The notes under the pieces: model-generated
Told to the model about the DNA's origin: nothing
The model's database searches: none
What the model saw: the letters and a program-made list of their open reading frames with translations, nothing else
Position numbers and translations under genes: made by a program
In this document: positions 10,967-20,992 of the stretch, piece by piece
Layout: each line of letters opens with the position of its first letter
Numbering within the stretch: position 1 is the first letter of the stretch
Source: Selaginella moellendorffii
Lineage: Eukaryota; Streptophyta; Lycopodiopsida; Selaginellales; Selaginellaceae
Assembly (NCBI RefSeq): GCF_000143415.4
Contig: NW_003314391.1
Span: forward strand, 1 to 41,408
Direction: 5' to 3'
Length of the DNA stretch: 41,408 bases

Positions 10967-13900
10967 ATCTTCCCCATTTCTCAAGGAAGTCGGAGACGGT
11001 AAGACACTTTACCGATTCGTGCCTCAATCTCATAAGGCCCCACGAACCTGCTTAAGGAACTCAAGATCAATTCATTTATGGAATACATGCATTTTTACCT
11101 TTGGGTCAACTTTCGGCTGATCCCACTTGGTAGGCTGAGGTTCTTGCTGTTCAGCCACACCTTCTCCCCAGCTTGGAACTCTACATCCCAACGCTTCTGG
11201 TTCGCGTACTTGGTTTGCCTTTGTTGAGCTCGTTCCAAGGAATCCCTCACTAGATTCCAAATGTTGAGTCTTTCTGCCGTGAATGCCTCCACTGCGGGTA
11301 ACTCTCCATGATACTTGGCCACACCGAGCTCCACAGGACCTTCAATAGCTCGCCCATTGATGACTTCCCATGGACTCACCCCGATACTCAAATGTGGTGA
11401 ATTGTTATAATATATTTCCGCAAGTCCCAAATGACTTACCCAATCGGTCTGGTCTCCCGAGACATAGCATCGCAAATAATCCTCCAGCTGCCTATTCACC
11501 CTTTTTGTTTGTCTGTCTGTCAAGAAGTGTTAGTGCCATCAACTTGACTTAATACCCCATACCTATCTGTGGGTGATAGGCTGTGCTGAATTTCAACTTG
11601 GTGCGATACTGTTCCAAGAGGGTTCTCCAGAACCTACTGGTGAAGATTTTATCTCGATCTGAGATAATCTCTTCTGGTCTTCCCCGCACTCGAACCACTT
11701 GTTCGAAGAACAATTTCACCACCCCTTCCGCATCCACTTCCGTTGTGGTGGGTATGAAATGTGCCATCTTCGAAAATCGGTCCACCACCACGAATATCGC
11801 ATTGAACCCCTTGCTTGGGGGTAGTCCTGTGATGAAGTCCATCGTAAGACATTTCCACGGACGATCTGGAATTGGGATGCTTTGCAACAAGCCCCCACTA
11901 GCCTTAGTTATGGCTTTGACCTGCTGACATGTTAGACATGTCTTTACATAGTCTTGGACGTCCTTAGCCATATCTGGCCAATGATACTTCCTCTTGAGTA
12001 AGTCCATCGTCTTGGGCACTCCGCCGTGTCCCGCAAGAGGTCCATCATGACACTCTTCTAAGGCTACCTTCCTTAGTTCCCCTTCTGGAACATACACCCT
12101 CGTTTGCTTGTAATATATGTGTCCATTGCGTTCCGCATAGCCTGTTTTTTCTTCCGTTGGCAGCTCACCTCTCTGGTGAGCTTCCCGTGCCTCTTGATTC
12201 CTCAGCAACACTTCTTGTGCTAGACTGTCATTCTCGTATGCAGTCCGCACATCATCCCAAAAGGTTGCTGTCGTGCTGGATATCGCCAACTTCAAGCTCG
12301 CTTTTCGACTTAGCGCATCTGCCACGATGTTGCTCTTCCCAGGCTTGTACAGAATCTCGCAATCAAACTCGGCCAAAGCATTGGCCCACCGACCTTGTTT
12401 TCCCCTTAGGTCGGGCTGTGACAGGAAGTGTTTCGTTGCCACATTGTCCGTGTAAACCTTGAAGTGTCTCCCAAGGTAGTGTCGCCACTCCTTGAGTGCC
12501 TTGACCACCGCAAACAATTCCTTCTCATGGGCAGGCCACTTCTGTTGAGCCTTGTCCAACTTCTTCGAGAAGAACGCTACTGGATGGTTGTTTTGCTTCA
12601 AAACTACGCCCAACGCAAAGTCTGAAGCATCTGTTTCTACCTCAAAGTCCTTACCAAAGTCTGGTAATGCCAACACGGGAGCCTTCCTCAACTTTCCCTT
12701 GAGGTGAACGAATTCCGCCTCGCATTCCGCTGTCCATACCATCTTCCCTTTTCCCGTTTGGTCTGTTAAGGGCAGGGCTACTCTCGAATAGTGTCTGATA
12801 AACTTTCGATAGTAGTTGCATAGCCCCAAGAATGCCCTTAACTCGTGTACATTCGATGGTCGCTCCCAATCCTGGATCGCTTGGACCTTCTCAGGGTCCA
12901 CCTTGAGCCCATCCTTGCCCACCACATGCTCGAGAAACTTTACCTCTTGTTGAGCAAAGTCACATTTGCTCTCTTTAGCATACAGCTGGTGTTCCCTTAG
13001 TTTCTCAAACACCTTCATCAAGTGTTCGGCATGCTCCTCTAGCGTTTCGCTATAGATCAGGATGTCGTCAATATAGACGACCACAAAGTGATCCAGATAA
13101 GGTACAAAGATATGGTTCATCAACGCTGAAAACGTTGCCGGCGCATTGCATAGCCTGAAGGGCATCACCAGAAACTCGAAGCTCCCATACCTCATTCGAT
13201 AGGTTGTCTTCTTGACATCTTCCTCTACTACCCTGATCTGGTAGTATCCTGACCTTAGGTCAATCCTCGAGAAGTATTTTGCCTTTCCCAACCTATCGAA
13301 CAGGTCCTCAATCCTTGGCAAAGGGTACTTGTTCTTCTTGGTATACTTGTTGAGCAACCGGTAGTCTATGCACATGCGCATAGATCCATTTTTCTTTTTC
13401 ACAAATAGCACTGGCGCCCCATACGGCAACTTGCTCAACCTAACATACCCTTTGTCCACCAACTCCTCTAGTTGGTGCTTGAGCTCCGCAAGTTCTTTTC
13501 CATTCAAACGATAGGGGGGGCAAACCACTGCCTCAACACCCTCGACTAGCTCAATCTTATGTTCTATTGGTCGTGCGGGGGGCAACCCCGCCGGTAGCTC
13601 CTCTGGCATGGTATCCTGGAATTGATCTAACACTCGTTGGATCACTAAAGGTACTTCTTCCGTTCCAGTCTTTTTGTCACTTCTCACCGAGAGTAAGCAC
13701 AAAAATGCAGCCTTGGTCCCTTTAGTGAGTTGTCCTCTTGTGGACACCACATTCAGTCACGAATCTTTGGCCTTGCATTGCCCTACCTTTAGATCTTGGG
13801 CCTCCACCTTGGATCTTCTCCCTTGGGCATTCGCCAGTACCACAAGGTTCTTATCTTGTCCATGTAGGGCTACCACAAACCGATTGAACTAGTCTATCCC

Positions 13901-15436
13901 GAAGATCACGTCAAATCCCGCCATGTCCAACACGGTGAAGTCCATGTCTACTTTCGAAGTCCCTACTTCGACTCTCGCTTGTCGAAGTACCTCATCGGTG
14001 CTTTGGCTACCTTGAACAAACTCTATAGTTCTTGGTTCGCCTAGCCATTGCACCGTTAGTCTGGCTTGCCGGACTATGTCTACAGCCACAAAATTATTCG
14101 AAGCACCTGTGTCAATAAGGATATTAACAAAGCTACCCCCGAGCTTCCCTCGGAGGGCTAGTAGATGTCGCAAACGACTCTCTACCAAAATTGCTCGTGT
14201 AATGAGTAACTTTGAGCTAGGGACTGGATCACATACCTCAGTTTGGACTTCACCCGACTTAATGGCCATATTGGCTCTGGCCTTCTTCGGGTAGAGACAT
14301 TCCCTCGAAAAGTGTCCCGCTTCATCGCAGTTGTAGCATACGTTGTTTCCCACGCTGCTAAACGACTTGACCTTCTTATCCATGGGTTTGTCTCTTTTTG
14401 CTTGACTCCCCCACGTACTTGCTCGCTGGCCACCAGATTTGCCTTTCCGGAACCCTGAGGACTCATTCTTAGAGAAACTCTTCTTGAATTTCCCTTTGCT
14501 ATATGTTCCCCTTGGTTTGGCCCCTTTGCTAAACGTGGATTCCAACCCCGTCGCGTTCCCCTTTCGTAGGTTATCGTTGAAATGCACCTTGATGGCCACA
14601 TCCAACGCTTCCTTATAGTTGGTCGGGTTCCAGCGCATCACCTCACTGCGAGCCCAGGTTTGCAAACCTGATATGAAGGCATGGAATGCATCCATATCCC
14701 CCATGTCCATGACAAGTATCCTCTTTGCTATGAACCCATTCACATACTCCTGGATGGTTCTAGTCTGCTTCAGCCTACTCAGCTCATCTCTTAGATGCAG
14801 AGTGGCATTCGGAGGAACGTATGTTGCACGAATCCTCGCCTTCATCATATCCCAAGTGGCCACCGGTCCTTCGTTGGCCTCCGTTGTTCTCCACCAAGAC
14901 TTGGCATTATCTGTCAAGTATGGTTTTGCACATGGGACCTTCTCCGAGCTCGGTAATCGCAACGCTCGGAAGTATTCCTCCATATCGTAAAACCAATCCT
15001 CCACCACCTTATAGTCATTCACTCCCTTGAAGACCAGTGGGGGCTTTGGTTTGTACTTGGGAACTGTCTGAGGGACTGATTCTACTTCGGTCTGTTTGAC
15101 CTTGTTTGGTTCTGCTTCAGTCCCTGCCGAAGGGTCCGCACCTTCTGCGCTGCCAGCATCCGCAGTCTTTCACTTTTTCTTCCGCTTCTCGTCACGCTTT
15201 AGCTTGCGTACAAGAGTCTCCAGCAGGGCATTGGTCTGTGCCAACTGTCCTTCAAGCATGTCCAATCGAGCCTTGGACGACCGAACCTCGCTACTGGACT
15301 CCTGTTTGGAAGTTTCCTCACTAGAGTCCTCTTCATGCAAGGATTCCTCATCCATAGCCTCTCGTTCGACTGGAGGCTCCAACTCTGGAGGAGGTTCCGT
15401 CTCCACCTTGGTTTGCTTCCGCACTGCCTTTGCCAT
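10967..15436 (-). pseudogene. Gag-Pol of element 2 (main part), broken by stops
   Basis: Minus-strand homologue of the element 1 polyprotein from the start codon at 15436 to the insertion point of element 1. It has the same order: Gag with WWRTTEA, a zinc knuckle with one changed residue ([14 protein letters not shown]), protease DTGAS, RT YIDD, RNase H, integrase. Visible lesions include a TGA at 15170-15172 early in gag and a TAG at 13889-13891, replacing the tryptophan of the protease GMDWF motif. Another in-frame TGA lies near 13757, just before VSTRGQ. The two integrase introns are conserved. It cannot make a full polyprotein without element 1 removed and these stops bypassed. Confidence 0.92.
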
Positions 15437-15480
15437 CTCCCAGCAATCTGCCTCTATCCTTCACTAGAACTGAGGAAAAA

Positions 15481-15492
15481 GCTTCGATACCA
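15481..15492 (-). other. primer binding site of element 2
   Basis: Minus strand TGGTATCGAAGC, three bases from the 5' LTR end, equivalent to the element 1 PBS with further mismatches. Confidence 0.8.
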
Positions 15493-15495
15493 AAT

Positions 15496-16642
15496 TGTAA
15501 GCCATAAATTTTGACCTTTCCAATTTGCCAACTTACCTCGTCTATCCGTCCGACCCTGCCTTGGCTTTTGCTAAGTTCCCCCGCCAAGGTTCCCGCCTAT
15601 GGTACCAACTCCTACTTGGTCCTACTTGGTTTCAGCTACTCACTGCATGAGCAATGGAGTGTTAGCCATCCATCCACGGATTCCCAATCTCTCCCAATCC
15701 CCCTCCCCGGGTTAGACTGGATTTAAGGTTCGGCTACACTCCCCGCAGGCACAAGCAGCCAAGCACACCAAACCTCCAAGTTCCTAACACCCCTTGGTAC
15801 CACAAGACTTGATCATGGGACCCTCTAAATCCCAAGTCTTGGGTGCAACACTTGCTTCGGGATGCCGGGGCGAAACACCGTGGCCTAATGGCCTGGTATG
15901 GGTACCTCTACCCCCCCACTTCCATCCCGAAGGAAGGCCCAAGCCCCTAGGAGGGGCGAGGACCAATGAGCCACCTGGTACTCAAGTGGGGCACCACTCC
16001 ACATGAGCCGGGAACACCGCAGTCGGTTTCCCTTTCGGGAGTGGGAGCTGCTCTTGAGCACTTCCTTGGATGGACCCTCCGGCACCAACCAAGTCCATAC
16101 TCACTCCCACCCAAGGCCCCTTGGTCCCAGTCTCAACCTCAAGTCGGTTTGGAAGCCCCACTGGAGAGTCCTTTCAAAACTAGTTCTTGGACCTCACTAT
16201 CCCTACTATATTTTTGGAACCCCCTGCAGCCCCCCCCCCCCCCAGGAAACGCACACTTTGGGCTTTCACCCCTTGACCCGTATTAGTATTTGGACTCAGT
16301 CTCTGGCTCGATCTCGGACTCGATTTCGGATCTGACTTCGGATTCGGTCTCGGACTCGAGCTCGGACTCGATCTCGAACCCGATCTCGGACCCGACCTCG
16401 GACTCAACCTCGAACTCGGTCTCGGACCCGATTTTGGATCTCGGACTCCGTCTTAAACTCGGTCTCGAAGTCGGTCCCCGAGTCGGCCTCGGACTTGATT
16501 CCGGACTCTATCTCGAACTCGGTCTCATAGTCGGTCTTGGACTCGATCTTCGACTTGGTCCCATCCAATGAACTCTTTATCATTTGGTCATGCTTTCGGG
16601 GTTCCTTTAGCCTATGACACCTCGGCGAGTTGGTTCCTTACA
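15496..16642 (-). repeat. 5' LTR of gypsy element 2
   Basis: 1147 bp in inverted orientation. It has the same internal hexamer repeats (16290-16560, complement) and a C run at 16231-16242. Confidence 0.92.
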
Positions 16643-16726
16643 CTCCCATTAGCTGGGAGTAAACATCAGCACAATTATTCGCAAACTTGTAGTTAAAGAA
16701 ATAACCCCTTCATAGTTACCCCCCTA

Positions 16727-18415
16727 TGAGACACAAAATCCCTAGGCCCTAAAGTGGAGCCGAAAGGGTGCCACGTGGTAGTGGCCGAAGCGAAAGCCAA
16801 ACAAGCGTAACACGTTTGGGCTAAAATCTCCAGCTTGAAAAGGTTGAGAGCGGCAGCGGAACTCTCAACGAAGTGCTCAAGGAACAAGCACGAAGTGAGC
16901 AATGAGTGAGTCTCTAGAAAAGGGACACAAGAGGATCCGAGATGGAGTCCGAGATGGACCCAAGATGGAGTCCGAGATGGACCCAAGGTGGAGTCCGAGA
17001 TGGACCCAAGATGGAGTTCGAGATGGAGTCTGAGATGGAGTCTGCGATGGACCCGAGATGGAGTCCGAGATGGACCTGAAATGAAGTTCGAGATGGAGTC
17101 CGAGATGGACCTGAGATGGACCTGAGATAGAGTCTGAGATGGAGTCCGAGATGGACCCGAGATGAACCCAAGACGGAGTCCGAGGTGGAGTCCAAGATGG
17201 ACCCGAGATGGAGTCCGAGATGGAGTCTGAGACAGAGTCCGAGATGGACCTAAGATGGAGTCCGAGATGGAGTCCGAGATGGACCTAAGATGGAGCCAAG
17301 ATGGAGTCCGAGATGGACCCGAGATGGAGTCCAAGATGGAACCGGGACCGAGACCAAGACCGAGACCGAGTCCGAGTCCAAAACCGGGACCAAGACCAAG
17401 TTCGAGTCTGAATACTAATACAAGCAGTTGGGTGAAAGCCCAAAGCTATCGTCCCCCAGAGGGTTCCAAAAGTATAGTAGGGAGAGTGTAGGGGTTGGAT
17501 CCTAGTGGAACCAGTTTGGCTAGGAAAGGCCAGTTTAGCCTAGGAAGGCCATACCCAGTGTTGGGTGATGAGCTGACCACTAGGAAGTCCAAGACTAAAG
17601 TGAATACGAACCGATAAGCAGGTAGCTTGGTGAAGTGTTCGAGAGCCGGCTCTAGTTCCCCCGAAGATCGAATGGTTGATGCTCCTAGTCCAAGTATGGG
17701 TGGCACTACCTACTTGGATACCAGGCGTGGCTCAACGGAACCTCGCTCTAAGCCCATAGCTAGAGCACCCAAAGGTGGAAGGTGGGTAGAGTACTTATGA
17801 GGCCCGCATAGGGCCACGATGTTCCGAAATATTGTCCCAAAGTCCCAGACTGTGGAAAGGAAGAGGAGTAGCCCTCTAGTGTGATGACCAAGGACACAAT
17901 CTCACGGTGAGGAAGTCCCAGAGGACCATGGGACTTAGTGGTTGGGCTTGTGGGCCTTGATCCAATGGCAGTGTTGGCAAGCACGACCATGGACAAAAAG
18001 GGACTTAGTGAGGACCGGAAAGGAGATATTAAGGAAGGCTATTCCCCATGTCTACGGGCATCCTAAGGATGCTAAGGAGTGGATCTGGGATGACCACTCA
18101 TGGACGGATGGCCCAGTCTTGGAGAGACAGGATTGCAATGCAAGTGGCATTGGACCACCGGTGTGACCGAGGTGAATGGGTATGGCCTAGCGTAACGGGT
18201 TGATATGTTGGTGGTACCTTGGAGTGTCGATCATGGGATCGGACACGTGGAGCACTTGGACCAAGTGCAAAGGTTGAGTGGCATGGATGCCATTTTCGGG
18301 GTGAGCAAGCCCCAAATCCTGAATTGGACTTATGGAGGTTGTGAATGAGACTCCTCCAAGTGGTTGGAGGTATGGTTAAGTGACTAAAGTAGAATAGAAA
18401 AATGAGTTGTTTACA
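16727..18415 (+). repeat. gypsy-type LTR copy A (probable solo LTR)
   Basis: Starts TGAGACACAAAATCC and ends GTTGTTTACA. It shares architecture with the element 1 and 2 LTRs: a tandem GAGTCC/GAGATGG block, then GGTGAAAGCCCAAAGC, then CCAAAAGTATAGTAGGGA. The body differs, so it is a related but distinct family. No gag, pol or PBS adjoins it. I found no clear TSD. Confidence 0.6.
16937..17345 (+). repeat. 12-bp tandem repeat array (GAGATGGAGTCC / GAGATGGACCC)
   Basis: About 400 bp of imperfect 6- to 12-bp units inside LTR copy A. Open frames across it (Ser/Arg/Thr/Pro-rich on the minus strand) are repeat artefacts. Confidence 0.85.
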
Positions 18416-18675
18416 CTCCCTTTACACAACCCAACAACAGGTAATGGTATATCAAATATGAGTTAACTTAGTTTTATGAATGTGTAGGACTATAATTAAA
18501 TTTTCAAGTGTTAATACAAAAAAATAAACAAATTTAACAATAAGAGTGCCTTAGATAATTACAATATAACTCATTATCAACAAAACTACAATAATGTATG
18601 CAGTATTTGATTAAACAGTAACATTTTAAAATATTTTTGTTAACTACAAATATAGTTTATTAATACATAATATTA
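18416..18675. other. AT-rich spacer between the two LTR copies
   Basis: No gene, PBS or coding motif seen. Confidence 0.5.
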
Positions 18676-20211
18676 TGACACAAAATCCCTAGGCCCCAAA
18701 GTGGAGCCAAAAGGGTGCCACGTAGTAGTGGCCAAAGCGAAAGCAAAACGAGCGTAACACGTTTGAACTTAAAGCTTCGACTTGAAAAGGTTGAGAGCGG
18801 GAGTGGAACTCCCAACAAAGTGCTCGAAGAACAAGCACGAAGTGAGCAATGAGCGAGGCTCCAAAAAGAGACCCAAAAAGACCAACACATGACACGTGGA
18901 AGTGTTCGAGAAGGAGTCCGAGATGGAGTTCGAGATGGACCTGAGATGGAGTCTGAGATGGAGTCCGAGATGGACCCGAGATGGAGTCTGAGGTGGACCT
19001 GAGAAGTCCGAGATGGAACCGAGACCGAGACGAAGACTGAGACTGAGACCGAGTCCGAGTCCAAAACCGGGACCAAGACCGAGTCCGAATCTGAATACTA
19101 ATATAGGCAGTTGGGTGAAAGCCCAAGCCCAAGCGATCTCCCCCAGGCGAGGGGGGGGGGGGGGGCTACGGGGGGCTTCCAAAAGTATAGTAGGGAGAGT
19201 ATGGAGGTTGGAGCCCAGTGGAACTAATTTGGCTAGGAAAGGCCAATTTGGCCCAGGAAGGCCATATCCAATGTTGGGTAATGAGTTAACCATTGGGAAG
19301 TCCAAGATTAGAGTGAATATGGACCAACAAGCGGGGTAGTTTGGTGAAGTGTTCAAAAGCCGGCTTTAGTTCCCCTGGGAGATTGAATGGTCAATGCTCC
19401 TAGTTTGCCTACTTGGATACCAAGTGTGGCTCAACAGAACCTCGCTCTAAACCCATGGCTAGAGCACCCAAAGGTGGAAGGCGGGGAGAATACCCATGAG
19501 GCCCGCATAGGGCCACGGTGTTCCGAAACGTTGTCCCAAAGGCCTAGACTATGGAAAGGAAGAGGAGTAGCCCTCTGGTGTGGTGACCAAGGACACAGTC
19601 ATATAGTGAGGAAGTCCTAGAGGACCATAGGACTTAGTGGTCGGGCCTGTGGGCCTTTATCCAGTAGTAGTGTTGGCGAGCACAGCTATGGACAAAAAGG
19701 GAATTGATAAGGACTAGAAAGGTGATATTGGGGAAGGCTATTCCCCATGCTTGTGAGCATCCTAAGGATGCTAAGGAGTGGATCTGGGATGACCACTCAT
19801 GGATGGATATCCCAGTCTTGGAGAGATAGGATTGCAATGCAGGTGGCATTGGACCACCAATGTGACCAAGGTGAATGGGCATAACCTACCGTAACGAGCT
19901 TGTATGTTAGTGGTACCTTGGGGTGTCGATCATGGGATCGGACATGTGGAGCACTTGGACTGTTAGGCACTAGGTCAAGATAATAGGATAAAGAAAGGGC
20001 CCTACAATGAAGTGATCACCCCTTTAGCCAGTTGGCTTAGGGTGTAAGGGATAGGATCCTAACATGGACCAAGTGCAAAGGTTGAGTGGCATAGATGCCA
20101 TTCTCAGGGCAAATAAGCCCCAAATCCGGAATTGGACTTATGGAGGTTGTGAACAAGACCCCTCCAAGTGGTCGGAAGTATGGTTAAGTGACTAAAGTAG
20201 AATGGCTTACA
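18676..20211 (+). repeat. gypsy-type LTR copy B (probable solo LTR)
   Basis: Co-linear with copy A over most of its length (TGACACAAAATCC... to ...AGTAGAATGGCTTACA). It has a shorter tandem-repeat block (18910-19010), a long G run at 19150-19166, and a 104-bp insertion near its 3' end. No TSD recognised. Confidence 0.6.
19961..20064. mobile_element. 104-bp insertion with TG...CA ends and 5-bp TSD
   Basis: Absent from the aligned position in LTR copy A (near 18262). It starts TGTTAGG and ends CCTAACA (7-bp inverted termini) and is flanked by TGGAC on both sides (19956-19960 and 20065-20069). The structure fits a solo LTR of a very small TRIM/SMART-type retroelement; a miniature inverted-repeat element is the alternative. 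Confidence 0.75.
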
Positions 20212-20454
20212 TCGCTTATACTCCTCTGATAATTTTGCAGATGCCCTCCATAGATTCTTCATGACCATAACAAGCAACAACCAGTAGCACTAGCACCAAT
20301 GCCTTCCTCAAACAGCCCACAGCATCAGCATTCATACTATGCATCATGATCTCCCATCCATATTTGATAATATATAGACTACAAATTAGGTCATATAAAA
20401 TACTTAGCCTTTAGAAGTTTGTCAAATAGGTCATCAATATGAGGTAGTAAATAA
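20212..20454. other. no gene seen
   Basis: Short unassigned sequence between LTR copy B and the reverse-transcriptase remnant. It includes CA-rich and AT-rich runs. Confidence 0.4.
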
Positions 20455-20474
20455 CTAGTTTTTTACTATAATCT

Positions 20475-20550
20475 TCTTGAGAGCTTGACATATCCTTATG
20501 GTACCATCTTTTTTATAAACAAAAAGGACCGGTGCTTTATAAGTGGAGAT
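20475..20550 (-). pseudogene. gypsy reverse-transcriptase remnant, split by the transposon (3' side)
   Basis: Minus-strand translation gives APVLFVYKKDGTIRIC, matching the RT motif [16 protein letters not shown] found in elements 1 and 2. Its upstream part lies on the far side of the transposon at 30006-30060. Confidence 0.7.
20547..20550. other. target-site duplication AGAT (left copy)
   Basis: AGAT immediately outside the left terminal inverted repeat; the same four bases follow the right one at 30006-30009. Confidence 0.75.
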
Positions 20551-20574
20551 AAGCTCTATTTCGTTAAAGTGGGA
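20551..20574 (+). repeat. left terminal inverted repeat (24 bp)
   Basis: Begins AAGCTCTATTTC and ends AAAGTGGGA. It is the exact reverse complement of 29982-30005; similarity stops at the outer edge. Confidence 0.85.
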
Positions 20575-20936
20575 ATTGTCATTATCCCACTTGTAAAATA
20601 AGGTTTCCAAACCTTTATATAGTATATAAATATAACAAAATTCAACTGCATTGAGGCACATGCCATTTTATTTTAAACAAGGAAATGTCTACTCAATCAC
20701 TTCTCCTCCCCCTGCCACTGCTTCACCTCTCTCTTCTCCTTGTCATCGTCGTCCAATTTCTTTCCATCCTTTTAATATTGGCTCAGTTGCTCCGAGTCTA
20801 GGTGGAGCCCAAGTCCCCATTCAATCTTTACTTTCCCCTTATTAATAAAACAACTTCGTAGACTTCCAATAACATGCTGTAACACTTCTAGTATAATGCA
20901 AATCCTCTCAAAGAATTGTCTTTTAATATTAATACA

Positions 20937-20958
20937 ATGGCATGGAACCCCATGCCAT
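20937..20958. repeat. 22-bp palindrome, copy 1
   Basis: ATGGCATGG, four-base centre AACC, then CCATGCCAT. It lies just beyond the stop codon (20993) of the minus-strand gene. Confidence 0.8.
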
Positions 20959-20992
20959 AATAAGTTACATTTTTAAATAAATACATGCCATC

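Larger units (their letters stand above)
1588..16642 (-). mobile_element. Ty3/gypsy chromovirus, element 2 (older), split by element 1
   Basis: A minus-strand LTR retrotransposon. Its LTRs are 1588-2725 (3') and 15496-16642 (5'), both running TGTAAG...TTACA-like in the inverted sense. The flanks CTCTC (1583-1587) and CTCCC (16643-16647) are an imperfect 5-bp target duplication. Removing element 1 and one copy of its TSD rejoins the integrase frame exactly at the GKMHPVFH motif. The element's own length is then about 7520 bp. Several stop codons and the visible LTR divergence show that it is older than element 1. Confidence 0.92.

Noticed and set aside
16727-20211. LTR copies A and B as the two LTRs of one element
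   Set aside because: Only about 260 bp separate them, with no convincing PBS, PPT or coding sequence, and I found no matching outer TSD; two solo LTRs are simpler.
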